Shown here: positions 42,952 through 51,458 of the stretch, piece after piece | Position numbering within the stretch: the stretch's first letter is position 1 | Layout: every line of letters begins with the position of its first letter | DNA from: an uncultured Flavobacteriaceae bacterium | GTDB lineage: Bacteria > Bacteroidota > Bacteroidia > Flavobacteriales > Flavobacteriaceae | NCBI GenBank assembly: GCA_937959395.1 | Contig: CALGLR010000006.1 | Coordinates: 1 to 56,535, forward strand | Length of the DNA stretch: 56,535 nt | Direction: 5' to 3' | Translations under genes and position numbers: made by a program | Notes under the pieces: model-generated | What the model saw: only the letters and a program-made list of their open reading frames with translations | The model's database searches: none | Told to the model about the DNA's origin: nothing

Positions 42952-45900
42952 TTGAAAAAGAAGTATTCTCCCTTTGTCTTTATTCTATTTTTATTTGTAT
43001 CCTTACTTCAAGCCCAAGTTCCCGCTATAGAACGTGAAGCATTAATATCTTTATATAATGCCACTAACGGAGATACATGGAATACGAATACCAATTGGAA
43101 TACTGCTGCTCCAGTAAATACATGGTTTGGAGTTACTGTAGTTGGAGGAAATGTAACAGCATTAGATCTTAATAATACGAATGATCTTGCTGGCTCTAAT
43201 AATCTTACTGGAGCTATACCAGACGAAATAGGAAATTTACAATCGTTAACGCTATTAGATCTTTCGTATGGCAACTTAACAGGAAATATTCCTAATACAC
43301 TACTTAATTGTACTAATTTAGAATCTCTTTATTTACATTCTAATAACTTAGAAGGAGCAGTTCCTAATTTTTCTGCACTTACTAATTTTAATAATTTTTT
43401 AATTGAAAACAATCGTTTTCAATTTGGAGATTTTGAAACAGAATTCAATAACTACAATACAACATTAGATAGTTTTAGCGTTTCACCTCAAGCTAAAGTA
43501 GATCTAGAAGAAACTATTTCTGTTTGTGGTGGTATGAGAATTAATATGAGTACTACAGTTAGTGGTTTAGAAAACACCTATCAATGGTACAAAGGAGTTT
43601 ATCCTAATGGATTAATATTGCCAGGAAAAAACGATTCAGACTTAACGTTTAACTTTGGGAACATGACCAATGCTGGGAACTATTATTGTTTAATTAAAAA
43701 TAATACCGTTACCAATTTAACCTTAGTGAGAAATCAAATAACCGTTGAGGTTTCGAATAATGATGTATTTCCAGGTGTTGTCACTTTTGGGCTTTTTACT
43801 TGCGATGAAAATGATGACGGCATAGTTCCTTTTTTTAATTTTAATACAATACACTTACCCGTTATTGAATCTCAAGCTGGAAGTGGACAAGAAAATATTG
43901 AGTTTGATTATTTTGAACCAGATGGTACTCCCGTCGATTTTTCTATCGTCCCTTATATTAATACCACACCTTACATTCAAACAATAATTGTAAGAATAAG
44001 CAGTACTGTATCCGATTGCTATGCAGAAACTTCTTTTGATTTAAAAATAGGCAATACTATAAATCCTGAAGATCAAGTAGCTTGTGATAGCTACGTTTTA
44101 CCACCACGCACATTTGGAGAGTATTACACAGGTCCCAATAGTACAGGAACCTTATTAAATCCAGGACACGTTATTACCAGTTCTCAAACTATTTACGTGT
44201 GGGATCGTGATTCTTGTGTAAGAAGAGAAAGCTTTGAGGTTACGATCTATGATAGCCCCGTTCTAGATCCAGTTATAGACCAAGAAGCATGTACAAGTTT
44301 TGAGCTCCCTATACTAACCGTAGGTGATTACTTTAGTGAACCCAATGGTACAGGAACATCTTTAAACGCAGGAGATGTAATTACGACACCTCAAACCATA
44401 TACATTTATGCTGAAACACAAACAAATCCCAATTGCGTATCTGAAATTAGTTTCGATGTCTCATTTACAACCGAGCCCAATGTAGATATCATTGCCGACC
44501 AAATTGTTTGTAGCAGCTATATTTTACCCATTTTAACTAATGGAAATTATTTTACGGGTGCGAATGGTACAGGAAATACATTAAATGCTGGAGATATCAT
44601 AACAGTGTCGCAAACCATCTATATATATAATGAAAGTGGTGTAGCACCAGATATATGCTCTGCCGAAACTAACTTTAATGTTACTATTAATAACATTCCT
44701 GATGTTGATTCTATAACCAATAGAGAAGCCTGTAATAGTTTTAATTTACCAACATTAACTAATGGTAATTATTTCACAGAACCTAATGGAGCTGGAACAC
44801 AATTAAATTCAGGAGATACCATAGGAACATCACAAACGATATATATTTATGCTGAAACCGGTATAGCACCAAACCTGTGCTCTGCTGAAAGCAACTTTGA
44901 TGTAACAATTATAACAGCTCCAGATATTGATATTATTGTAGATCAAGTAACTTGCGATAGTTATACTTTACCAGTGATAACTAATGGGAACTACTTTACA
45001 GAAATAAATGGAACAGGTAATCCGTTAAATGCTGGAGACACCATAACAACCTCTCAAACGGTATATATTTATGCTGAAGTTGGAACAGCTCCAAATACAT
45101 GTTCAGTAGAAAGTAATTTTACAGTTACTATTAATGAAACTCCCAATGTAGATAACCTTGCAAACGTAGTTGCTTGTAATAGCTATACGCTATTACCTTT
45201 AACCATAGGGAACTATTTTACAGCAACTAATGGAGGTGGAACACAACTTTTAGCAGGAGACTTAGTAACAACATCTCAAACGATATATATTTTCGCAGAA
45301 TCAGGAATAGGAACTAATTTGTGTTCAGGTGAAAGTAATTTTGACATCACTATAAATACGGCACCAAATGTTGATGTTATAGCAGACCAAATAACCTGTG
45401 ATGATTATACATTATTACCATTAACTTCAGGAAACTATTTTACAGCAATTAATGGAGGAGGAACACAACTTTTAGCAGGAGATTTAATAACAACATCTCA
45501 AACTATCTATATCTATGCTGAGACTGGAATAGCTCCAAATGCTTGCTATACAGAAAGTAATTTCTCTATCACTATTAATAATACTCCCATTGTAGATACA
45601 TTACCAAATGTTACTACCTGCGGTAATTACACACTTCCTACACTAACAAATGGAAACTATTTTACTGGTACTAACGGCACTGGTAATTCATTAAATGAAG
45701 GAGACCTTATTTCATCCTCTCAAACTATTTTTATTTATGCTGAAGCTCCTAATTCACCAGACTGTAACGCTGAAACCAGTTTTACAATTACAATAAATGA
45801 ACAGCCAATTGTAGACGAATTAGATGGTGTTACAAGTTGTGACAGTTATACTCTACAACCTTTAAATAATGGAAATTATTATACCGAAGCAAATGGGAAT

Positions 45901-46503
45901 GGAACAACTCTTAATGCCGGAGAGATCATAACGACTTCTCAAACTGTATATATCTTTACTCAAACTGGTATCGCTCCAAATACTTGCCTAGCTGAAAGTG
46001 ATTTTACAATTAATATTGTTCCTACTGAAACTTTCGAATTAACAGAAGACAACCTTACTCTAGTAGATCAAGATGTTACCGTTACCATAAATTCTAATCA
46101 AAACTTAGAATATGCTGTAGATAATGCCCCTTTCCAGACTAGTAATGTCTTCTTTAATCTTTCTGAAGGGCTGCATACCATTACAGTAAGAACTGAAGGT
46201 GGTTGTTTCGAAGAATCAATTACATTTATTATCAAAGTAAAAAAATTCATCATCCCTAAATTCCTTACTCCTAATGGAGACGGATTTAAAGATTCATGGA
46301 CAGTTATTGATACAGAGAATAGAATAAAAAACATCTATATTTTTGATCGTTATGGAAAACTTATAAAAACACTTACGCCGTCATCGAACTTCTCTTGGGA
46401 TGGTACTTATAATGGAAAACAGCTACCAACAAGTGACTATTGGTATACCATACAACTTAAGGATAATAAAATTTTCAAAGGTCATTTCGCTTTAAAAAGA
46501 TAA
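42952..46503 (+). CDS. large surface protein: leucine-rich repeats, nine 74-residue repeats, T9SS type B CTD
   Basis: A 1,183-aa protein starting at TTG with signal peptide KKKYSPFVFILFLFVSLLQAQ. Residues about 25-180 are leucine-rich repeats (REALISLYNATNGDTWNTN, NLTGAIPDEIGNLQSLTLLDLS). An Ig-like domain at about 185-270 and one CDxxxDG-like module follow. Nine repeats of about 74 residues then run from residue 370 to about 1025 (44059-46026). Each has a Cys near the start, NGNYFTxxNGxGTxLNAGD and TTSQTIYIYAE, and a second Cys. The end is the type B T9SS domain (KFLTPNGDGFKDSW ... GHFALKR). It is probably an adhesin. The repeat number could vary between strains. Confidence 0.85.
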   Translation: MKKKYSPFVFILFLFVSLLQAQVPAIEREALISLYNATNGDTWNTNTNWNTAAPVNTWFGVTVVGGNVTALDLNNTNDLAGSNNLTGAIPDEIGNLQSLTLLDLSYGNLTGNIPNTLLNCTNLESLYLHSNNLEGAVPNFSALTNFNNFLIENNRFQFGDFETEFNNYNTTLDSFSVSPQAKVDLEETISVCGGMRINMSTTVSGLENTYQWYKGVYPNGLILPGKNDSDLTFNFGNMTNAGNYYCLIKNNTVTNLTLVRNQITVEVSNNDVFPGVVTFGLFTCDENDDGIVPFFNFNTIHLPVIESQAGSGQENIEFDYFEPDGTPVDFSIVPYINTTPYIQTIIVRISSTVSDCYAETSFDLKIGNTINPEDQVACDSYVLPPRTFGEYYTGPNSTGTLLNPGHVITSSQTIYVWDRDSCVRRESFEVTIYDSPVLDPVIDQEACTSFELPILTVGDYFSEPNGTGTSLNAGDVITTPQTIYIYAETQTNPNCVSEISFDVSFTTEPNVDIIADQIVCSSYILPILTNGNYFTGANGTGNTLNAGDIITVSQTIYIYNESGVAPDICSAETNFNVTINNIPDVDSITNREACNSFNLPTLTNGNYFTEPNGAGTQLNSGDTIGTSQTIYIYAETGIAPNLCSAESNFDVTIITAPDIDIIVDQVTCDSYTLPVITNGNYFTEINGTGNPLNAGDTITTSQTVYIYAEVGTAPNTCSVESNFTVTINETPNVDNLANVVACNSYTLLPLTIGNYFTATNGGGTQLLAGDLVTTSQTIYIFAESGIGTNLCSGESNFDITINTAPNVDVIADQITCDDYTLLPLTSGNYFTAINGGGTQLLAGDLITTSQTIYIYAETGIAPNACYTESNFSITINNTPIVDTLPNVTTCGNYTLPTLTNGNYFTGTNGTGNSLNEGDLISSSQTIFIYAEAPNSPDCNAETSFTITINEQPIVDELDGVTSCDSYTLQPLNNGNYYTEANGNGTTLNAGEIITTSQTVYIFTQTGIAPNTCLAESDFTINIVPTETFELTEDNLTLVDQDVTVTINSNQNLEYAVDNAPFQTSNVFFNLSEGLHTITVRTEGGCFEESITFIIKVKKFIIPKFLTPNGDGFKDSWTVIDTENRIKNIYIFDRYGKLIKTLTPSSNFSWDGTYNGKQLPTSDYWYTIQLKDNKIFKGHFALKR
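44059..46026 (+). repeat. intragenic array of nine ~220-bp repeats
   Basis: The DNA encodes nine consecutive repeats of about 74 codons in the LRR-containing surface protein. Units 3 to 7 are the most alike; units 6 and 7 share long stretches such as NGGGTQLLAGDL. That pattern fits recent unequal recombination in the middle of the array. Confidence 0.85.
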
Positions 46504-46551
46504 ATTTACGAATACCATTCTTTAATGGAATAATTCTATTAATTTTACAAC

Positions 46552-48555
46552 ATGCGTTTTAAAATAGAATCAGAATTTAGTCCAACTGGAGATCAACCTT
46601 CAGCTATAAAACAACTAGTCGAAGGATTAAATACAAATGAAAAGTATCAAACATTATTAGGAGTAACTGGTTCAGGAAAAACGTTTACTGTTGCAAATGT
46701 AATAGAAGAAACACAACGACCAACTTTAGTTTTAGCTCATAATAAAACGTTAGCTGCACAATTGTATTCAGAATTTAAACAATTCTTTCCTACCAATGCC
46801 GTAGAGTATTTTGTGTCTTATTATGATTATTACCAACCAGAAGCTTATATACCCACCTCTGGTGTTTATATTGAAAAAGATCTCTCTATAAATGAAGAGA
46901 TCGAAAAAATGCGTTTAAGTACAACTTCTTCATTACTCTCAGGAAGAAGAGATGTTATAGTCGTTGCCTCTGTATCTTGTCTATATGGTATTGGTAATCC
47001 TATTGAATTTCAAAAAAATGTAATTTCTATTAAACGTGATCAAGAAATATCACGTACAGAATTACTCCATCAATTAGTACAAAGTTTATATTCAAGAACA
47101 GAAGCCGATTTTAAACATGGTAATTTTAGAATAAAAGGAGATACTGTAGATATTTTTCCGAGTTATGCAGATGATGCTTTTAGAATTCACTTTTTTGGAG
47201 ATGAAATAGAAGATATTGAACAGTTTAATATTCAAACCAATCAAGTCATAGAAAAATATGATCGCCTAAATATATATCCTGCTAATATGTTTGTGACTTC
47301 ACCAGATATCTTACAAGCTGCGATTAAAGGTATTCAAGACGATTTAGTAAAACAACACGATTACTTCAAAGAAATAGGAAAACATTTAGAAGCTAAAAGA
47401 CTTAAAGAACGTACAGAGTTTGATCTAGAAATGATAAGAGAATTAGGATACTGCTCTGGGATAGAAAATTATTCTCGTTATTTAGATGGTAGGCAACCTG
47501 GAACGCGTCCTTTCTGCTTATTAGATTATTTTCCAGATGATTTCTTAATGGTAATCGATGAAAGCCATGTTACTATTTCTCAAGTACATGCTATGTATGG
47601 TGGAGACAGAAGCCGCAAAGAGAATTTAGTAGAATATGGATTTAGATTACCCGCAGCGATGGATAATAGGCCTTTAAAGTTTGAAGAATTTGAAGCTTTA
47701 CAAAATCAAGTGTTATATGTTAGTGCTACTCCAGCCGATTATGAATTACAAAAAACTGATGGCGTTTATGTAGAGCAAGTTATTAGACCTACTGGGCTTC
47801 TAGATCCTATTATTGAAGTAAGACCAAGCCTGAACCAAATAGATGATCTAATTGAAGAAATTCAACAACGTGTAGAAAAAGATGAGCGCACATTAGTGAC
47901 CACCCTTACAAAAAGAATGGCAGAAGAGCTAACCAAGTACTTATCTAGAATAGACATAAGAGTCCGTTATATTCATAGTGATGTAGATACCTTAGAACGT
48001 GTCGAAATTATGCAAGATTTAAGAAAAGGTGTTTTTGATGTTTTAGTAGGTGTTAATTTACTCCGTGAAGGATTAGATTTACCTGAGGTTTCTCTAGTTG
48101 CAATATTAGATGCTGACAAAGAAGGTTTTCTACGATCTGCCAGATCATTAACTCAAACTGTAGGTAGAGCTGCAAGAAATTTAAACGGAAAAGCCATAAT
48201 GTATGCCGATAAAATTACTAAAAGCATGCAAAAAACGATAGATGAAACTGAATATAGACGCCAAAGACAGATCGATTACAATACAAAAAACAATATTACT
48301 CCTAAAGCCTTAAATAAAAGTTTAGATAGTGTATTAAGTAAAAACTCGGTGAGTACTTATAGTTATGAGTTGGAAGCAGCAAGAGCAGCTGAACCAGAAA
48401 GTGAATACTTAACCAAACCTCAGCTTGAAAAAAATATCAGGGAAAAACGAAAACTTATGGAAAGTGCAGCCAAAGCTTTAGACTTTATTGTGGCTGCAAA
48501 ATTAAGAGATGAGATAAAAGCTTATCAAAACAAACTTGAGAAGTTGAAAGCTTAA
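46552..48555 (+). CDS. uvrB: excinuclease ABC subunit UvrB
   Basis: UvrB is the damage-verifying helicase of nucleotide excision repair, acting with UvrA and UvrC. The 667-aa protein has Walker A GVTGSGKTFT near residue 38, the beta-hairpin region YYDYYQPEAYIP, DESH-box VIDESHVT, motif VI QTVGRAARN and a C-terminal UVR domain (LRDEIKAYQNKLEKL). Length is normal. It is transcribed alone; its 3' end lies 17 bp from the convergent TerB-like gene. Confidence 0.98.
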   Translation: MRFKIESEFSPTGDQPSAIKQLVEGLNTNEKYQTLLGVTGSGKTFTVANVIEETQRPTLVLAHNKTLAAQLYSEFKQFFPTNAVEYFVSYYDYYQPEAYIPTSGVYIEKDLSINEEIEKMRLSTTSSLLSGRRDVIVVASVSCLYGIGNPIEFQKNVISIKRDQEISRTELLHQLVQSLYSRTEADFKHGNFRIKGDTVDIFPSYADDAFRIHFFGDEIEDIEQFNIQTNQVIEKYDRLNIYPANMFVTSPDILQAAIKGIQDDLVKQHDYFKEIGKHLEAKRLKERTEFDLEMIRELGYCSGIENYSRYLDGRQPGTRPFCLLDYFPDDFLMVIDESHVTISQVHAMYGGDRSRKENLVEYGFRLPAAMDNRPLKFEEFEALQNQVLYVSATPADYELQKTDGVYVEQVIRPTGLLDPIIEVRPSLNQIDDLIEEIQQRVEKDERTLVTTLTKRMAEELTKYLSRIDIRVRYIHSDVDTLERVEIMQDLRKGVFDVLVGVNLLREGLDLPEVSLVAILDADKEGFLRSARSLTQTVGRAARNLNGKAIMYADKITKSMQKTIDETEYRRQRQIDYNTKNNITPKALNKSLDSVLSKNSVSTYSYELEAARAAEPESEYLTKPQLEKNIREKRKLMESAAKALDFIVAAKLRDEIKAYQNKLEKLKA

Positions 48556-48572
48556 GGTAAAATATTCTATTT

Positions 48573-48974
48573 TTAATTATATTGTACTTTAAATATATCT
48601 ATAAGTACATCTGGTGGAACCATTCTATTAGGAAAACCTTCCATTAAATATAATACTTTAGTGATAGACTCATGACTTAACCCCATTCTCAAACCAAAGT
48701 TATAAATCTTAATAACTTCTTTTCTTGTGATAACAAAATCTTCATTCATTAGTAAAACTAATCTATGAAACTGAATAACCCGTTCACTATGAGATTTTAA
48801 GTGTTTATAATTAATTGGATGTTGTATCAAATAATCAAAATCTTCTCTAGATATATCAAGCTGTTCGGCAACTCCAAGTAAGAAGTTATACTCTACAACT
48901 CCTTCTATTTCATCATTCTTAGCATATGCTATCATTTCAGATAGTAAGCTTATTTTTTCTACTCTGTTAGACAT
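48573..48974 (-). CDS. TerB-like protein
   Basis: A 133-aa all-helical protein resembling the tellurite-resistance TerB fold: VEKISLLSEMIAYAKNDEIEGVVEYNFLLGVAEQLDISREDFDYL, with the paired helices and acidic turn of the family, and a second half MNEDFVITRKEVIKIYNFGLRMGLSHESI. In Bacteroidota such stand-alone proteins have no proven role in tellurite resistance. Transcribed alone. The family call is by pattern only. Confidence 0.6.
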   Translation of the reverse strand: MSNRVEKISLLSEMIAYAKNDEIEGVVEYNFLLGVAEQLDISREDFDYLIQHPINYKHLKSHSERVIQFHRLVLLMNEDFVITRKEVIKIYNFGLRMGLSHESITKVLYLMEGFPNRMVPPDVLIDIFKVQYN

Positions 48975-49155
48975 AACAAATTATGTTTGTGCGTGTTTAG
49001 TTTAGTCCTGTAAAGTTAAGCAGAAATGCCTATTTATCGTCGTTTATATCGTGTATCTCGTCGAAAATTGACTAGATTTACATCGTATTTTAAGGTATTT
49101 TAACATCTTTTTTTTTTTTAAAACATATAAAACACTAATAACCAAATAGTTAACA

Positions 49156-49458
49156 ATGACTAATAACGATATATTCAAAAAGCTAAGAGTCGCTCATAAG
49201 CTAAGGGATGATGACATTATAAAAATACTAGAACTTGTCGATCTTAGAGTGTCTAAAAGTGAGTTAGGGGCATTCTTTAGGAAAGAAGATCATCCTAACT
49301 ATGTAGAATGTGGAGATCAGATTTTAAGAAATTTTTTAAATGGTCTTATTATCCATTTACGCGGACCAATGCCTCCTAAAGAAGCTAAAAAACATTCCAA
49401 TGTAGATAAAGAACCATCAAAAAGAAAAGTAAACACAAAGAAAAAGAGCAATAATTAA
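49156..49458 (+). CDS. DUF1456 family protein (single-domain form)
   Basis: A 100-aa protein. MTNNDIFKKLRVAHKLRDDDIIKILELVDLRVSKSELGAFFRKEDHPNYVECGDQILRNFLNGL is the DUF1456 domain (YehS family). E. coli YehS has two such domains in tandem; here there is one, followed by a Lys-rich tail. Function is unknown. The stop codon falls inside the loop of the hairpin 49445-49471, which starts in the last codons. Confidence 0.85.
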   Translation: MTNNDIFKKLRVAHKLRDDDIIKILELVDLRVSKSELGAFFRKEDHPNYVECGDQILRNFLNGLIIHLRGPMPPKEAKKHSNVDKEPSKRKVNTKKKSNN

Positions 49459-49471
49459 TAGTTACTGCTCT
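49445..49471. terminator. stem-loop after the DUF1456 gene
   Basis: agagca (49445-49450) pairs with tgctct (49466-49471). The left arm is in the coding end of the DUF1456 gene. It sits between convergent genes. Confidence 0.5.
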
Positions 49472-49497
49472 ATTAAATTCTTTATATAATAAATAGT

Positions 49498-49830
49498 TTA
49501 TTTAATAATAAACTTTAATGGTACTTGATATGTGACCTTGCTAGTTAATTTTGTAGACATAACATGATAATTCAATCTACTCTTTATAAAATTATCTAAT
49601 GTTTCGTTATCGGTGTCCACTTTCAAAACAATAATTTCATTGTCACTATTGGTCACAAAAGTAATTTTTGCGCTCAATTCATTTTCAATTGTAAAGCCTG
49701 GTTTTACCAATAATTGTGAAATTTCTTTAGAAATTGGAGAAGGTGTTTTGGTACTTGGATCATTAGAAGCAACTAATACATTTGATAAAGCGATCGCCAA
49801 AACGATTAATAACGTTTTAATAGAATTCAT
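49498..49830 (-). CDS. small secreted protein, TonB C-terminal-domain-like (paralogue 1)
   Basis: A 110-aa protein with signal peptide IKTLLIVLAIALSNVLVAS. The mature domain AKITFVTNSDNEIIVLKVDTDNETLDNFIKSRLNYHVMS followed by YQVPLKFIIK has the beta-alpha-beta order of a TonB C-terminal domain, here with no membrane anchor or proline-rich linker. It is one of three tandem paralogues and most like the middle one (Leu-Asn-Tyr-His-Val-Met-Ser-Thr is identical). A promoter box with TATGTTTGCACTCGA lies upstream. Periplasmic location is likely; function is inferred. Confidence 0.65.
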   Translation of the reverse strand: MNSIKTLLIVLAIALSNVLVASNDPSTKTPSPISKEISQLLVKPGFTIENELSAKITFVTNSDNEIIVLKVDTDNETLDNFIKSRLNYHVMSTKLTSKVTYQVPLKFIIK

Positions 49831-49885
49831 AGGTTTGGGGTTTAATATTTATTATTTAAATTTAAATTATTTTTAAATTCGAGTG

Positions 49886-49893
49886 CAAACATA
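49886..49893 (-). promoter_or_regulatory. -7 box TATGTTTG, shared motif with the middle paralogue
   Basis: An exact TAnnTTTG match 55 bases before the ATG at 49830. The next bases, gcactcga, are the same in the promoter of the middle paralogue. The rest of the 421-bp gap up to 50251 holds a terminator at 50202-50231 and otherwise AT-rich sequence. Confidence 0.55.
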
Positions 49894-50201
49894 CAACTAA
49901 TTGACATGCAAATAATTAATATTATGTGAATAATTACATTTTTACGAATTTGATAAAAAATTAATATTTTTTTTAAGCATTTACACTTAAAGGCATACGA
50001 AAAACACGAAATCTACTTATTAGATATTCCTTTCCAATTAAAATTTCTATTTTTTATTTCTATTCGCATCTAATAAACTTATTTTGATTTAGTTAAATAA
50101 TACAGTAATTAAGACTATAAAACTGCAACTACATAATTATAATTTATCTCTTTAAGATCTATAACGAAATTTTCATTTATACTTATTTAAAAATAAGCAC
50201 A

Positions 50202-50231
50202 AAAAAAGAGCAATAATTATTGCTCTTTTTT
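50202..50231. terminator. bidirectional terminator
   Basis: A 12-bp-plus perfect stem (aaaagagcaata pairing with tattgctctttt), followed by a T run, downstream of the middle paralogue on the minus strand. Confidence 0.85.
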
Positions 50232-50251
50232 ATTTAGATATTATTCATTGT

Positions 50252-50602
50252 TTACTTAACAACTACTTTTACTGGTAGTTGGTAAGTTCTATTACTAGTC
50301 AATTTTGTAGACATTACATGATAATTTAATCTTGCCTTAATAAATTTATCTAATAAAACATTATCGGTATCTACTTTTAAGACTACAATTTCATTGTTTT
50401 TATTAGAAACAAAAGTAATTTTAGCTTGTAAATTGTTTTTAACTTCAAAACTTGGTTTTACCAACAATGAAGTAATTTCTTTAGCAATTAAAGAAGATTC
50501 TTTTTTTGTTAAAGGGTTTTCTTTAATAGGATCATTACTAGCAGACACGACATTAGTTAAAGTGATCGCTAAAACGATTAATAAAGTTTTGATTGTTTTC
50601 AT
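50252..50602 (-). CDS. small secreted protein, TonB C-terminal-domain-like (paralogue 2)
   Basis: A 116-aa protein with signal peptide TIKTLLIVLAITLTNVVSAS and the same mature domain as its left neighbour (LQAKITFVSNKNNEIVVLKVDTD, KARLNYHVMSTKL, TYQLPVKVVVK). Its own promoter box (50658-50665) and terminator (50202-50231) show it is a separate unit rather than part of an operon. Its close similarity to paralogue 1 points to a recent duplication. Function unknown; the TonB-like fold is inferred from the pattern. Confidence 0.65.
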   Translation of the reverse strand: MKTIKTLLIVLAITLTNVVSASNDPIKENPLTKKESSLIAKEITSLLVKPSFEVKNNLQAKITFVSNKNNEIVVLKVDTDNVLLDKFIKARLNYHVMSTKLTSNRTYQLPVKVVVK

Positions 50603-50657
50603 AATTTAATTTCTAAGTTTGATTATTGAATGCTATAATTTGTTTTTTTATCGAGTG

Positions 50658-50665
50658 CAAAAGTA
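50658..50665 (-). promoter_or_regulatory. -7 box TACTTTTG, shared motif
   Basis: An exact TAnnTTTG match followed by gcactcga, as in the promoter of paralogue 1; 56 bases before the ATG at 50602. Apart from this box and the terminator at 50857-50882, the 304-bp gap to 50906 holds nothing I recognise. Confidence 0.55.
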
Positions 50666-50856
50666 GTTCTAAAAGCACTTACAAATGTTAAGTGTCTGTT
50701 AATAAAGTATTAAGAGCATGCTTTTTCAACACCCGCTAATTAATTAACATTTTTAATAAATATTTCTCTTTTCTTACAGTAAAAAATTAAAGAGTCATTT
50801 AACAACTCTAATTAATAATAACATAATGTAATCGCATAATACTGATTTTCAACAAA

Positions 50857-50882
50857 AAAGAGTGGCAACAAGGCCACTCTTT
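50857..50882. terminator. rho-independent terminator
   Basis: aaagagtggc (50857-50866) pairs with gccactcttt (50873-50882). It ends the third paralogue's unit (minus strand). Confidence 0.8.
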
Positions 50883-50906
50883 ATCTAATATTACACTATT
50901 TAATGC

Positions 50907-51260
50907 TTACTTAATCTTAATAGAAATAGGAACTCCATACTTTTTTTCAGAATCCAATTTTAAATCTAACTTATTATAATTAAGTCTACTCTTAATGTAG
51001 TTTTCAATAGTTTCATCATCTGTCTTTACACTTAATACCACTATTTCATTCTCTTTATTTAGTGTGAAAGTAACAAAAGCAGTTAATTCTTTTTCAATTG
51101 AAAAGGTTGGTTTTTCTAATAAACGAGAAATTTGTTTAGCAACTTCTGCTGATTCTATTTTAGAAGAAGGCCTTTTAGTTTTAATTGGATCTGTACTAGC
51201 TGATAATGTCGATGTAAATGCAATAACAAATACTAATAATGCGATTTTAATTGTTTTCAT
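50907..51260 (-). CDS. small secreted protein, TonB C-terminal-domain-like (paralogue 3)
   Basis: A 117-aa protein with signal peptide TIKIALLVFVIAFTSTLSAS and the related mature domain FVTFTLNKENEIVVLSVKTDDETIENYIKSRLNYN, ending YGVPISIKIK. It is clearly more diverged than the other two paralogues and lacks their HVMSTKL stretch. It lacks the gcactcga promoter motif, so it may be regulated differently. It lies downstream of sucC but is separated by a terminator. Confidence 0.62.
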   Translation of the reverse strand: MKTIKIALLVFVIAFTSTLSASTDPIKTKRPSSKIESAEVAKQISRLLEKPTFSIEKELTAFVTFTLNKENEIVVLSVKTDDETIENYIKSRLNYNKLDLKLDSEKKYGVPISIKIK

Positions 51261-51387
51261 AATGTTTGATTTTTTGATTGATATATACTTAATAGACTGT
51301 AAATATTTTAAACTGTTACACCTTCAATGACGATTTAACAACTTTTAACAACCTGGTTATTAATTCATTTCAAAATTAAACACAAAA

Positions 51388-51414
51388 AAAGAGTAGTGTG
51401 TTACACTACTCTTA
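51388..51414. terminator. terminator after sucC
   Basis: A perfect 10-bp stem, agagtagtgt (51390-51399) with acactactct (51403-51412), loop GTT, flanked by A and T runs; 45 bp past the sucC stop. Confidence 0.85.
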
Positions 51415-51458
51415 ATAAATATGAATCTTTAAGTAACTTTTACGTTACTAATGTTAAA

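Noticed and set aside
49975-50100. ttattagat/atctaataa inverted repeat as another palindrome-family copy
   Set aside because: It lacks the central catag..ctatg motif and the arms do not pair beyond nine bases.
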